Shown piece by piece: positions 1-8,667 of a stretch of DNA of 64,000 nt. Origin of the DNA: Desulforhabdus amnigena (GTDB lineage: Bacteria; Desulfobacterota; Syntrophobacteria; Syntrophobacterales; Syntrophobacteraceae); NCBI RefSeq assembly GCF_027925305.1, contig NZ_BSDR01000001.1, forward strand, positions 771,001 to 835,000, read 5' to 3'. The first letter of the stretch is position 1, and each line of letters begins with the position of its first letter. Below the pieces are notes generated by a model. It had not been told where the DNA came from, searched no databases, and saw only the letters and a list, made by a program, of their open reading frames with translations. Made by a program: the position numbers and the translations under genes.

Positions 1-319
1 CCGTATCGAATGGGGCGGTTCATTTAAAATGGTCCAAAGAGAGAAGGGATTGTCAAAGAAGCTTTGTTTGTTCAACCTACCATAATCCGATTTAAAAATT
101 CAGCTATATTTATCTGTATAATCACCATGATCACAGGCGCAATAGCAAGCAGAAGAACCTGCCGCCGTTCCTCGACTGATAACCGTTCGCTGCACAGGAC
201 ACAGAGAGTGCGGAGAATAAAGAAAATTCAAAAACTTGCGATATCTGCGTAATCTGCGGATATGCCCATATCGCGTGTTTTGTTGAGAAGGACAGGGCGG
301 AGCGTTTGAACCTTCATGA
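1..319. other. Non-coding stretch before the condensin operon
   Basis: I see no convincing gene. The only short reading frame (about 64-252) has arginine/serine-rich content with no recognisable domain or ribosome site. The right half carries one copy of a dispersed intergenic repeat (192-260). The promoter for the downstream operon presumably lies here, but I cannot pick out convincing -35/-10 boxes. Confidence 0.5.
192..260 (+). repeat. Dispersed intergenic repeat, copy A
   Basis: The segment has the blocks acaggacacagagag, then an A-rich spacer, then atctgcgtaatctgcgga. The same ordered blocks occur inverted at 46380-46465 (cgcagattatgcagatt, spacer, ttctgcgtgttctccgtcctctg). Two intergenic copies in one window point to a scattered repeat family. 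Function is unknown, and spacer lengths differ between copies. Confidence 0.5.
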
Positions 320-1672
320 GTGGTAAGAGCCCAAAGGATACGGATGGCGGTCGAAACACCACAGGCAAATCAACACGGCATCGTACAAAAGTTGCACTTT
401 CTTATGGGACGTTTCCCAAAGGGAATGGATTTGAGCCGGGAAGATCTTGCATTGGCCGGCTGGCTCTATTTCTATGAATTGGAAACACGGTCTCAGGGGA
501 TCTCCGAATCGGACATCAGGTGGCTGATTCCAGAGGCGGGTAAGCACCTGAAGTTGAATATGGAATCTGCACAAATGCCTCAGGTGGTCCAGAGGTTGAT
601 GCGGTTCGGTGTCTTGAGACTCACCATTACAGACAGTAAAAGGAAGGGATACTGCCTGACGCGACTGGGCCGAAGCCTGGCGAAAAACTTGATCGAAGAA
701 ACGGATTATAGTTCTGAACAGTTGAATGTACTGTTGAATTCCGCCCTTCGTGAGGTGGATGCCATTCTGAAAGAAGGTGGAGGTACCCTCCTGCAATACC
801 TGCAGCATGTTTTTCTGGGGACCATACGGGAAAAAGTGGAATTCAAACTCCTGGCCATCGAAGAAGATTTGGCGGAACGCAAAAGGGACGTACGACGAGC
901 CTATTCAGGAAGGAATGAAACGGACTTTGAAAGTGCAATCAGGAATATACAATATTGTCGAACGGCTCTGACGGAGCTCGTGGATGCCGTGCAGGAGTCT
1001 TCGGCTTGTGTGCGTCTGGAAGGACTCTTGCACAGTTGTATGAATGAAGGACAGGCGCCTGAACTGAGTGATATCCTGGAGCAGTCTCTGCATTTCATTT
1101 ATATCCTTCGGAGCCGGGTGGATGTGATGTTGAAAGATGTCGTCCTTTTTATACACGACTGTGTCGCATTCCGCTCTCTTGCGTTTACGGTGGATTCCCG
1201 GGATCGCCTGCGGCGCATTCAGGAAAGGATAATCGCTCATGCCCTGGAGCATGAAATCCGTATGCCGCTCCTTGAACCTCCCCAGCTGCCTCGATTGGAT
1301 TTCAAGTGGAATCCTCAGGTTCGGGAAAGGCAAGTGGTTCTTGACGTTCAACGGTTAAAGACACTTGAAGCTTATTCCCCTCCTGAGCTGCCTCCCGTGG
1401 AGCCTGCCTGGAAAGAGCCCCTTCTGGAACTGGCCAGAAAAGAGTGGAAAACCTTGTCCCGGCATGGAAAGGTCGATTTTGGGGAATGGGTGCGAAGGCT
1501 TGGTGATAAGATACCGGAATCTTGTGAGAGCCCACCCCTTGCGGTCTGGTATCTCAGCCAGGATTGGCCGAAATGGATACCCAAAATCACGCTGGAGCAT
1601 CAAAAAGGTGTTTGGGTGCCGCTGGGTGAAGAGTGGATGATGGAGGCGTTTTTTATCGTTCCTGTCCCTTGA
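320..1672 (+). CDS. mukF: MukF-like kleisin subunit of a MukBEF-type condensin
   Basis: The 450-residue product matches the roughly 440-residue length of MukF and is the first gene of a kleisin-KITE-SMC operon. In this family MukF is the kleisin that bridges the SMC heads and recruits MukE. The N-terminal part (about residues 30-130) looks like a winged-helix domain. A helical middle part follows, with a segment near residues 255-300 (FIYILRSRVDVML) resembling the MukF helical region. The C-terminal part is a small domain after a proline-rich linker (ELPPVEP), as expected for a kleisin. A GTG start at 320 is used here, but an ATG at 344 is also possible. The assignment rests mainly on operon context and length, because kleisins diverge quickly. 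A Wadjet JetA or MksF subunit is the alternative. Confidence 0.7.
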   Translation: MVRAQRIRMAVETPQANQHGIVQKLHFLMGRFPKGMDLSREDLALAGWLYFYELETRSQGISESDIRWLIPEAGKHLKLNMESAQMPQVVQRLMRFGVLRLTITDSKRKGYCLTRLGRSLAKNLIEETDYSSEQLNVLLNSALREVDAILKEGGGTLLQYLQHVFLGTIREKVEFKLLAIEEDLAERKRDVRRAYSGRNETDFESAIRNIQYCRTALTELVDAVQESSACVRLEGLLHSCMNEGQAPELSDILEQSLHFIYILRSRVDVMLKDVVLFIHDCVAFRSLAFTVDSRDRLRRIQERIIAHALEHEIRMPLLEPPQLPRLDFKWNPQVRERQVVLDVQRLKTLEAYSPPELPPVEPAWKEPLLELARKEWKTLSRHGKVDFGEWVRRLGDKIPESCESPPLAVWYLSQDWPKWIPKITLEHQKGVWVPLGEEWMMEAFFIVPVP

Positions 1673-1760
1673 GGGTTCAAGGCGTGGGATGGATGAGTGG
1701 AGCGAAACCCAAAACAATGGAACTGATCATCTGACAATGTCGAATTAGGAGTGGTTCATT

Positions 1761-2486
1761 TTGGGAAGTTACGATCGAAAGGAGAACCCGCAGGAGGAAG
1801 ATGCTTTTCTGGTTCTATGGAAAAGGCCGGATTCCGCCCAAAAGGTCGTTCATTCATTGTTGGGAGGCAGGCATATCGATCCCTACCTGGCCGAGGAATT
1901 CCAATTCCTGGAAAACCATCCATCGGCGTGGGAAAAGTTTTTTCAATGGATGGGGTATAGATTGAGACGCAGTGAACTGGGTGGGAATCCTTTCTTTTAC
2001 CTGGATCCAGCTACTGACTTGGCCGGCCGGTCCCGATTGAGCAGGGGAGCGACATTTCTGGGACTCTATCTGGCGTGGCATTTTTTCATGGAGGGGCCGG
2101 GGGAATCCGGCTGGATTTCCGCAAACGACATCTTTCAAAGACTGATCAGCAGCTATAAATTTCATTTTTTGCGATCCATCTTCATCAGAAAGCCGGGAAA
2201 TCTCAGCCCATTGGAACTGAGCGAAGACCAGGCCGAGAAGCTGCGGGGGTATATTCGTAAGGAACTTCAGGAATTGGCAAAATACCGCTTTGTGGATCTC
2301 AGGCCAGGTTCCCGATCCGATTGGGAAGATCTTGTCGTGCAAAGGCTTCCCGCCCTTTACCGCTTCTGGGAGCTGGCTCTGCACGTGCGTGGAAACGGCG
2401 GCAGCGACCGGGACATCGATATCGATAGTGTGGTGGCTCAAGTTTGGGGCAACGTGGATTCGGAAACGGAGGAAGAGGATCTGTGA
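1761..2486 (+). CDS. mukE: MukE-like KITE subunit of the condensin
   Basis: The 241-residue protein is close to the usual MukE length (about 230) and sits between the kleisin and the SMC gene, the order mukF-mukE-mukB of enterobacteria. MukE proteins are tandem winged-helix (KITE) dimers that bind the kleisin and DNA. Supporting features are the opening helical region, a central 'GATFLGLYLAW' helix, and a C-terminal acidic tail (ETEEED). The start is a TTG at 1761 with an aggag ribosome site about ten bases upstream. The stop codon overlaps the GTG start of the next gene, which implies translational coupling. JetB/MksE is the alternative family name. Confidence 0.68.
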   Translation: MGSYDRKENPQEEDAFLVLWKRPDSAQKVVHSLLGGRHIDPYLAEEFQFLENHPSAWEKFFQWMGYRLRRSELGGNPFFYLDPATDLAGRSRLSRGATFLGLYLAWHFFMEGPGESGWISANDIFQRLISSYKFHFLRSIFIRKPGNLSPLELSEDQAEKLRGYIRKELQELAKYRFVDLRPGSRSDWEDLVVQRLPALYRFWELALHVRGNGGSDRDIDIDSVVAQVWGNVDSETEEEDL

Positions 2487-5400
2487 ATCTTCCCTTTTTC
2501 CGCCCCCAGGAGGTTCATGCAAAGGCACTGATACTGGTGGGGTACCGCCTCTATCCCTACACCCGCGTGGAACTGCATCCCAGGCTGACCCTTCTTTCGG
2601 GAGGCAATGGCGTGGGAAAGACCACTCTCCTCGATGCCCTGCAGACCGTGATCCTTGCCGACCAGAGATACTTGCACCTCAATGTGGCGTCGGGGCAAAA
2701 CGACCGGGATCTCGGCGGACAGCTTCAAAATAGAATCGGATGGGCATTGGTTCATATCGGAGGACATTCTAAAATTCAGGCCGTTGGAGTCCTCCTCGCC
2801 CGGCGTGCTGCCGCGGAATATGTCGATTTGAAACCCTTCGCCCTTCTCGGAATTCCGCCTGAGGAGAACCTCTTTCTGAATCGTGACAAGGGGGAGGTCG
2901 CTTCAGACCTCCGTGCTCTCAATCAGAGCATCAAACGCTTCTCTTCCGGGGCGAGAGTCAAAGAATTCGGCAGTATCAACGATTATCACCGCTTTCTATA
3001 TGAGGAAGGCCTTCTGCCCCTGGATCTTTCACGGGGAGGAAGGCGACAGTTTTCTCTCCTGTGGCGGCAGGCTACACAGCCTCATCTGGGTGAACTCAAC
3101 AATTTTCTGCAGCAGACCCTCTGCCACGAACCCGAAAAGAGGCTGACTTTTCAAGATGTGGAAAAACTCATGCATGAGCGTCTCCATACAGAGAGGCAGC
3201 TCAATCAACTCTGGCAACTCAAGGAATTGAGTGGAGAGTTGCAGGGGAAGGCGCGTGATCTCGATTATCATAGGCGGCGTTATCTCTCTGTTCAGCTTGG
3301 ATTGTCGAAACGCCGGGAGGAAAGTCTTTTAAAGGATATTGAAGAGGGGGAGAAGCGTTTTCAGCAGTTGGATGAACGCATTGCAGCCCTGAACCAGGAA
3401 CTGGACGGCGTCCGTGTGCGGTTGGATGCACTGGGAAAGGAACGCGACCGGTATCTTCGGGAACAGGGGGAGTGGAGCCGCAAGTATAAGCACTACCAGG
3501 AATACATGGAGAATCGTGAAATCAGGAAAGAGATTCAAAAAGAACTGGCGGCGGCCGCAGAGGGCATTCTCCCCCTCGAAGAAAAGATTCGAGAGGTTCG
3601 TGAAAAGGCTCAAAAGATTCGAGGAGAGATGCTGCTCCTTTCCAATGAACTGGCCCGGCTGAAAAGCGGGGAAGAGAATTTGGAGGGTCAGGTTCGGAAA
3701 TGGCTGGAATTCAAAAAAGACCTGGAGCGGGCGGGGATACTGCTGCAACGGGAAATTCGATCCCTCTCCGATCTCGAAAGCGCCTGGGTAGAAATCAACG
3801 AAGCACGGCGCAAGGTTCAGGAGGTCAAGCCGCTTCGGCAGCTCCTGGGGCAATGGCAATCCCGGGCCAGGGCGCACAATGTCGCCCGGGAACTCGCCGG
3901 CAAGATGATCGACCTGTGGCCCGATTTCTTCAATGGCCGAACGCCGGATCGGGCTTTGCTCGACAGGGCTCTGACGGAGCTTCGCAATTTGGAAAAGGAT
4001 GTAGCGGTGCAGCGGCAGGAGCTTTCGGCAAGCAAAGGACCGCTCAAAGCTCTCATCGATGAACTCTCGCGGGGCCGTATGCCCCTTCCTGCCTCTGCCG
4101 GCGAGCTGGTGGAAAAAGGGCTTGCCTGTCCCTTCACGCGGCATTTTGATCACTTGGGGCTGGATGAGGCGCGACACTGCCAGGAGACCATGGGGCCTCT
4201 TGCAAGAGCCATCGAACCGGTATCTCTCTTGCCGGCAGGTTCACCCCAGAAACAAAAGCCCATGGAGGAAAAACGGGCTGAAACCGAAGAGACGAAACCA
4301 TCCTTGGCCGGCCTGGCGTGTGGAAAGGAACCCTTCTGGTTGATTTTGTCTCCCGATGTGTGGAAAGAGTTTCGTGTTCTGGAGCGCACCGAACAAGGCA
4401 CTATTGCCGGGTTGGGAGGCATCGCCTGGTATACGCCTCATGGGCCTGTCTGGATCGGGGCGGAGGCCAGGCGGGAACAGATACAGCGAGCTCAGGAGAG
4501 TATCCTGGAAGTGGAGGGCAAGATCAAGCAGCTGGCCTTTCAGGAGGATCTGATTTCCAGGAGAAGACGGGCGATTCAGGATTTCCTTCCCAAGCTGGAT
4601 GCCCTGGCGGATGTTGAAGCTCCTCTCAGGGCTGAAGAGCTGAATCAGACCCTGGCTCAGCTCGAAAAAACGGCGCCCGGCGTAGAGAAGCTCTATCCCA
4701 TGCTCCAGCGGATATTCCAGCGCAGTGAGCTTTTCCATTTTGTTCATGCTTCCGAAGAGATGGAAAAACTCAAAAAACAGCTTCAGGAGATCCATGCTCG
4801 CTACAGGCAGATGGACGATGAAGTGAAGGGGTTCAACAACGAAGATGCAAAATGCACCAGGGAACTCGCTTCTTTGAAAGGCCGCCTTCAGGCATTGACC
4901 AGAGATTTGGACCGTGCACAGACCATCTGTTCCAGGCTGGAAGAGGAGGAACCCAGAGAGGTTCTCGAGGGATGCGTGGATTTTGGACGCGCTGAAGAAC
5001 TGGCCAAGCGAATCAAAGAACTGGATGAAGAACGGACAAAGGCGCAGAATGAACTGTTTTTGGGCGAGCGGAAAAACGGAGAACTGCGGAACCGCTACCG
5101 GACTCAAAGTGAAGCCCTGGTAAAAGCCAGGCGCGATCTCGATTATGCCCGAAAAGACCATCAAAGGGCTCTGGAATTGTGGACGAGGTATTATCCCGAA
5201 GAAGAAGCCGACTATATCTTCGGCGCCCGCCCCGATGAGCGGGAGAGGTACAAGGCGGTTTGGGACAACCTTGTCCAGGTTTTGAGGTCCCGGATAGCCG
5301 AAGTGAGTCGCAAGTATGAATTTCACCTTCCCCAGGAAGATCAACCGGATCGCCTGATTCCACAGCTTCTGCAGCTTCTCTTGCCTTCGGGAGTCGCCCT

Positions 5401-6145
5401 CGACCAGCTCGAAGCCCAGTATGGCCGCCTGCAGCATGAACTGCAGCAGATCGAATACAAAATCAAAAGCCGCGTGGAAGAGGTGCGGTCCAATGTGGAG
5501 ATGGAAATCCGGTATTTGAGAACTCAACTGGTCAAAGTGAACCGGATCCTGTCTTCGCTGCGATTTGGTCAGATCAAGAAGATTTCGCTCGAACTGGAGG
5601 AACTTCCCGCGTATCACGCTCTGCAAAAACTGGAAAGCCTTCTGCGGCTCATCAGCAGGGGAGAATCCATTACCCTGAAGGAATTTGTCGATAAGCTGCG
5701 TGCATTTATAAAGAAGGAATCCAACACAACCCTGACGGAAGAACAGATCGCCGATTACCGGTCGTATATTCGCATCCGCCGCATCGTTTTGGACGCCAAT
5801 GACCGCGCCAGGGAAAGCGGGCTCTCGAGCGGAGAGGCTCTCGGAGTCAACCTGGCTCTCTGCCTGGCGATCCTTTTCTTTATGGGGAGAGAGCAGGGCA
5901 ACCACAGTGAACGTGGTATGCTGCTGCTGGCTCTGGACGAGGCGGAACGGCTCGATGCCAGGGCACTGGAAACCATTCGGAGTCTACTGGATGAAGTGAG
6001 GTGCCAGCTCACCGTCGCCATGCCAAGGCCCGTGGATATCCCCGATTCCATCTGCCACCTTCTGACCCCCCTCTCAGAGGGGGTGACCCACGTGCACCTT
6101 TACCGCAAGGAGGATGGGGCAGGAGATACCCTCGCCGGCCCTTGA
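2483..6145 (+). CDS. mukB: MukB-like SMC ATPase
   Basis: This is an SMC-type chromosome-structuring ATPase of 1220 residues. The N-terminal head has Walker A GGNGVGKTT (about 40-48), followed by a MukB-style segment VDLKPFALLGIP. Two long coiled-coil arms flank a hinge-like globular region near residues 590-680. The C-terminal head has the signature LSSGEALG (about 1113) and Walker B LLLALDEAERLDAR (about 1149), which closely resembles the MukB head (LDEAARLDAR). The GTG start at 2483 overlaps the mukE stop and has a strong GGAGGAAGAGG site, so the longer frame opening at 2444 is not used. It is shorter than E. coli MukB (1486), mostly in the coils. No JetD nuclease or topoisomerase-like gene follows, so this looks like condensin rather than a complete Wadjet system. 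Confidence 0.85.
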   Translation: MNLPFFRPQEVHAKALILVGYRLYPYTRVELHPRLTLLSGGNGVGKTTLLDALQTVILADQRYLHLNVASGQNDRDLGGQLQNRIGWALVHIGGHSKIQAVGVLLARRAAAEYVDLKPFALLGIPPEENLFLNRDKGEVASDLRALNQSIKRFSSGARVKEFGSINDYHRFLYEEGLLPLDLSRGGRRQFSLLWRQATQPHLGELNNFLQQTLCHEPEKRLTFQDVEKLMHERLHTERQLNQLWQLKELSGELQGKARDLDYHRRRYLSVQLGLSKRREESLLKDIEEGEKRFQQLDERIAALNQELDGVRVRLDALGKERDRYLREQGEWSRKYKHYQEYMENREIRKEIQKELAAAAEGILPLEEKIREVREKAQKIRGEMLLLSNELARLKSGEENLEGQVRKWLEFKKDLERAGILLQREIRSLSDLESAWVEINEARRKVQEVKPLRQLLGQWQSRARAHNVARELAGKMIDLWPDFFNGRTPDRALLDRALTELRNLEKDVAVQRQELSASKGPLKALIDELSRGRMPLPASAGELVEKGLACPFTRHFDHLGLDEARHCQETMGPLARAIEPVSLLPAGSPQKQKPMEEKRAETEETKPSLAGLACGKEPFWLILSPDVWKEFRVLERTEQGTIAGLGGIAWYTPHGPVWIGAEARREQIQRAQESILEVEGKIKQLAFQEDLISRRRRAIQDFLPKLDALADVEAPLRAEELNQTLAQLEKTAPGVEKLYPMLQRIFQRSELFHFVHASEEMEKLKKQLQEIHARYRQMDDEVKGFNNEDAKCTRELASLKGRLQALTRDLDRAQTICSRLEEEEPREVLEGCVDFGRAEELAKRIKELDEERTKAQNELFLGERKNGELRNRYRTQSEALVKARRDLDYARKDHQRALELWTRYYPEEEADYIFGARPDERERYKAVWDNLVQVLRSRIAEVSRKYEFHLPQEDQPDRLIPQLLQLLLPSGVALDQLEAQYGRLQHELQQIEYKIKSRVEEVRSNVEMEIRYLRTQLVKVNRILSSLRFGQIKKISLELEELPAYHALQKLESLLRLISRGESITLKEFVDKLRAFIKKESNTTLTEEQIADYRSYIRIRRIVLDANDRARESGLSSGEALGVNLALCLAILFFMGREQGNHSERGMLLLALDEAERLDARALETIRSLLDEVRCQLTVAMPRPVDIPDSICHLLTPLSEGVTHVHLYRKEDGAGDTLAGP

Positions 6146-6194
6146 GCACAGTTTGCGTCAAATCACAGAACGTAAAAGCCCTCGGGATTAGTAT

Positions 6195-6674
6195 GGCGGG
6201 GAAAAACCATTGCCGGATGAATTCCTTTGCAGAGTAGGGGTATTTCTTCTCCAGCGCATTCGCCAGAAAGACCCCTATATAGCCTTTGTCGAGGTCGCGC
6301 TGGTGCAGATCCTTCAAGGACTCGAGGTGTATTTGAAGCTCGGGGAGGATCGTCTTCGGAAGGGGGACCGTTCGGTCCTTCCGGCCTTTCCCGTCATGAA
6401 CCGTCAGGACTTCCGCATCGAAATTGAAGCACTGCACCCGCGTCGAAGCCGACATCTCCTTCAATTTACCGAGAAAATGGGAAAGGCTGTCGGTCCGTGC
6501 ATTGTGGAAGTGATACTTTTCGCAGAAATCCAAATAATAGCGCAGCCACTTCAGGTAGGATGCAAGCGCATTGTTCGGAACCGCCCTGTTCCGCAGTCAT
6601 TCCACGAATTGTGCCCGCAAAGCCGAATGGATGTTGAGCATATCGAGCTCTCCAGTTTCAGGATATCCTTCCAT
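6195..6674 (-). pseudogene. Degraded integron-integrase-like tyrosine recombinase
   Basis: Read leftward from an ATG at 6674, the frame encodes a SAM-like core-binding domain (SYLKWLRYYLDFCEKYHF). An in-frame TGA at 6597-6599 interrupts it after QFVE. The catalytic part resumes as VLTVHDGKGRKDRTVPLP and a segment ALEKKYPYSAKEF..WFFPA, which resembles the extra patch typical of IntI-type integrases. Sequence between the core-binding and catalytic parts, expected to hold the first catalytic arginine, is missing. So is everything after FFPA (the HxxR box and the tyrosine). It has therefore suffered at least three lesions and cannot be active. It lies convergent to the condensin operon. No attC-like sites were seen nearby. 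Confidence 0.75.
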
Positions 6675-6913
6675 TTTTCATGATAGTCGGAAAGGACCAC
6701 CCATAATATCGGAAAATCCTTGCAAGGACTTTATCTATAAAATATAAAATAACATCAGGACGATAGGTGAACCGTTTGTCCACAGAGCTCCACAAATCAG
6801 CCTCGATTCTCCACGTTGAGAATCTACGACTTGTTCTACGTCCCGGAGATATACAGAAACTATACAATCACTTGTTATATGGCAATCACACGGTCAGAAT
6901 ATGGAGAATGAGT

Positions 6914-7114
6914 ATGATTAAGATTAATCCTCTCGACCAAGAAAGGAGCGAATTCAAGGATAATGATTTAGTGTGCTATTGTTTCCAATATACGAGAAAA
7001 CAAATAGAAGAAGACTACTTAGAAAATGGACGTTCGATGATTCTCGAAAAAATTGCACACGAAAAGAAAATTGGTGGATGTGATTGCGCTCACAAGAATC
7101 CGAGACGTCGCTGA
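6914..7114 (+). CDS. Bfd-like [2Fe-2S]-binding small protein
   Basis: The product of about 66 residues has the four-cysteine pattern of BFD-like [2Fe-2S] domains. A CYC pair follows a short acidic N-terminus, and a GGCDC pair lies about 35 residues later, with a helix between (RKQIEEDYLENG). Such domains act as redox or iron-release partners of bacterioferritin, or as parts of nitrite reductases and CopZ-like chaperones. The longer frame from 6767 is unlikely. I prefer the ATG at 6914, which has a GGAG site seven bases upstream. It stands alone between a dead integrase and an IS, so its partner cannot be inferred. Confidence 0.6.
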   Translation: MIKINPLDQERSEFKDNDLVCYCFQYTRKQIEEDYLENGRSMILEKIAHEKKIGGCDCAHKNPRRR

Positions 7115-7190
7115 TGTTTAGCTGATGTCCGCCAGGTGGTGGATAACATAGCAACAAATACCATATAACCTACAAGGATAGAGGGGAGCA

Positions 7191-7225
7191 ATAGAGGGGT
7201 GGGGAAAAGCATCCCACCCCTCTAT
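7191..7225. terminator. Perfect 13-bp hairpin beside the transposase
   Basis: The arms atagaggggtggg (7191-7203) and cccacccctctat (7213-7225) enclose a nine-base loop. It lies 15 bases past the stop of the minus-strand transposase, so it may terminate that gene or belong to the end of the element. There is no T-run on either side. Confidence 0.5.
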
Positions 7226-7240
7226 TAGACACCTTCTCGA

Positions 7241-8005
7241 TTAGACCATGGAACCCCATGGATTGAGTGTCACCCGGAGGTTATGGAGCGCACAGCATAT
7301 CTCCATGACGAGGTCTCTTGTTCCCTGTCTGAGAAGACGTGTCGTGTCCCTGACTATATGGCAGTGTTTGATGCTGTTCATCACATGCTCGATACGCACA
7401 CGCACTTTGGAGACCTCCCGGTTGGCTTCCTTTTGTTCCGGTGTGAGACTTCCACCAGGCGGTTTCTTATGGGGCATGATGATCTCGACACCAGGCAGAT
7501 CAAAGCCCTGAAACCCGAGATCCTGCATGAGGTAACTCTCCTTCGGCAGGGGATAGCTGCTCGAGTCCGCAATGGTTTTGTCGTGGACGGAACCTGGATG
7601 CGTCAGGCTCAGAAAGAGGATGTACATGAACTCATTGATCAAGATGACGTTTTTCATGGTGTGGTGTTTCTTCTTCCCGCTGTAGTAGCTCCTCTGCTTC
7701 TCGGGATCCTTGGGCCGTTGGATCGGCCGCTCGGTTCCATCGTGGCAAAAAAGGGGGGATCGGTCTTGATTTCGAGCCTCTCCCGCAGATGCTCGACTTG
7801 GCGACTGGGTGCAAAGCCGAGGTTTCTCAGGGTATTTCCCAAAATGGGGAGCAGCACGTGGATCCACATGTTCGTTTTGCCAAGCGGCATTCCGAAGAGC
7901 TTTCCGTGTAGGGACTGTACCGGATTGTTCTTCAGGTACATGAGCATAAAGAGCAGCCTGTCCTCGGGAGTTGCCAGCGGACAGTTCTTGTAGGTTGAGT
8001 AGCTG
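7241..8005 (-). pseudogene. IS5-superfamily DDE transposase, 5'-truncated and frameshifted
   Basis: The C-terminal frame encodes HDGTERPIQRP, then KKHHTMKN, LTHPGSVHDKTIAD and a final DLVMEICCALHNLR. This is typical of DDE endonuclease-type transposases related to IS5. The upstream part (MLMYLKNNPVQSLHGKLFGM... DPPFFA) is in another frame. The two join by a -1 shift at a run that reads C6T6 on the minus strand (7747-7758). The N-terminus is lost exactly where the IS66 end begins (8006), so an IS66 insertion or rearrangement truncated it. The frameshift could be a mutation or a programmed slip. Confidence 0.7.
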
Positions 8006-8034
8006 GTAAGCGATCAGCGAACCCCATCTTTTTT
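8006..8034 (+). repeat. IS66-type terminal inverted repeat (left, tnpA end)
   Basis: The sequence starts gtaagcgatcagcgaacccc. Its inverse is found at 11021-11049, with 25 of the first 26 positions identical. This is the tnpA-side end of the left IS66 copy. It abuts the truncated transposase, and I see no 8-bp target duplication shared with the right end. Confidence 0.75.
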
Positions 8035-8087
8035 TAGGCTCTCGTTTATGGGAGAGTGACCTCCAAAGTTGAAGGAGGAGGTCAAAG

Positions 8088-8423
8088 ATGGAGAAGAAGC
8101 CACGGTTAGAAGAAAACGAGGAGAAGCGAAGGTTTTGGGAAGAGCACCTCAAGAGATGGGAAACGAGTGGGATGACCCAAAACGAGTACTGCCGGCAAAA
8201 CAGGCTCAAAGTGAACCGCTTCATTTACTGGAAGAAAAAGTGTCCGCAAAAGTCCACCGTCTCCCTGGTGGAGTGGTCGGGGACGAAGGAGGAGAAAAGC
8301 AGCGTCGTTGCTTCTGGGGGGCCGCTTTGCGTGGTGGTAGGGGGGCGCTATCGTATTGAGATCGGGCAAGGGTTCGATCCAGGACTGCTGGACGGCGTGG
8401 TCCGGGTTTTGAGAAGCCTATGA
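8088..8423 (+). CDS. tnpA: IS66-family TnpA accessory protein (left copy)
   Basis: The 111-residue protein has the TnpA pattern: a helix-turn-helix with EEHLKRWETSGMTQNEYCRQN, then KVNRFIYWKKK, and a C-terminal RYRIEIGQGFDPGLL segment. It is the first gene of the truncated left IS66 and has the same layout as the right copy at 10654-10968, from which it has diverged. Its stop overlaps the ATG of the tnpB fragment. IS66 TnpA and TnpB are needed for transposition, but their exact roles are unresolved. Confidence 0.8.
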   Translation: MEKKPRLEENEEKRRFWEEHLKRWETSGMTQNEYCRQNRLKVNRFIYWKKKCPQKSTVSLVEWSGTKEEKSSVVASGGPLCVVVGGRYRIEIGQGFDPGLLDGVVRVLRSL

Positions 8424-8561
8424 TCTGTATTCCTTCAAACACGCGGGTATTCCTGGCTCCTGGAAACACGGACATGCGCAAAGCCATCAACGGACTGTCG
8501 GTTCTGGTGGAAGGGACTTTGGAGCTCGACCCGTTTTCAGGGCATCTTTTCGTGTTTTGCA
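8420..8561 (+). pseudogene. tnpB: IS66 TnpB fragment
   Basis: The frame begins MICIPSNTRVFLAPGNTDMRK and continues through LDPFSGHLFVFC, the conserved TnpB start. It then leaves homology abruptly at about 8561. The intact copy continues with RSRSTVKILYWQ at this point. The break coincides with ataagcgtc, a likely IS66 end, so the second element has cut into this gene. The remaining two thirds of tnpB and all of tnpC of this copy are gone. Confidence 0.8.
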
Positions 8562-8667
8562 TAAGCGTCTTGGCAAGTACACCTTCCAAGCCGAAGGCTG
8601 CCACCGGCCATGGCAGGATGAATCCTTGAAGATGACGGACGAGCGCGTACTGGAAGGCAGGGGTAAC

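Noticed and set aside
4241-5905. 554-codon minus-strand open frame
   Set aside because: It is antisense to the MukB-like coiled-coil gene, has no domain and no ribosome site. The plus-strand gene has clear SMC motifs.
320-6145. Complete Wadjet plasmid-defence system
   Set aside because: No JetD (Toprim-type nuclease) gene is present downstream, and the first 319 bases hold none. The SMC head reads more like MukB. A JetD just outside the window cannot be excluded.
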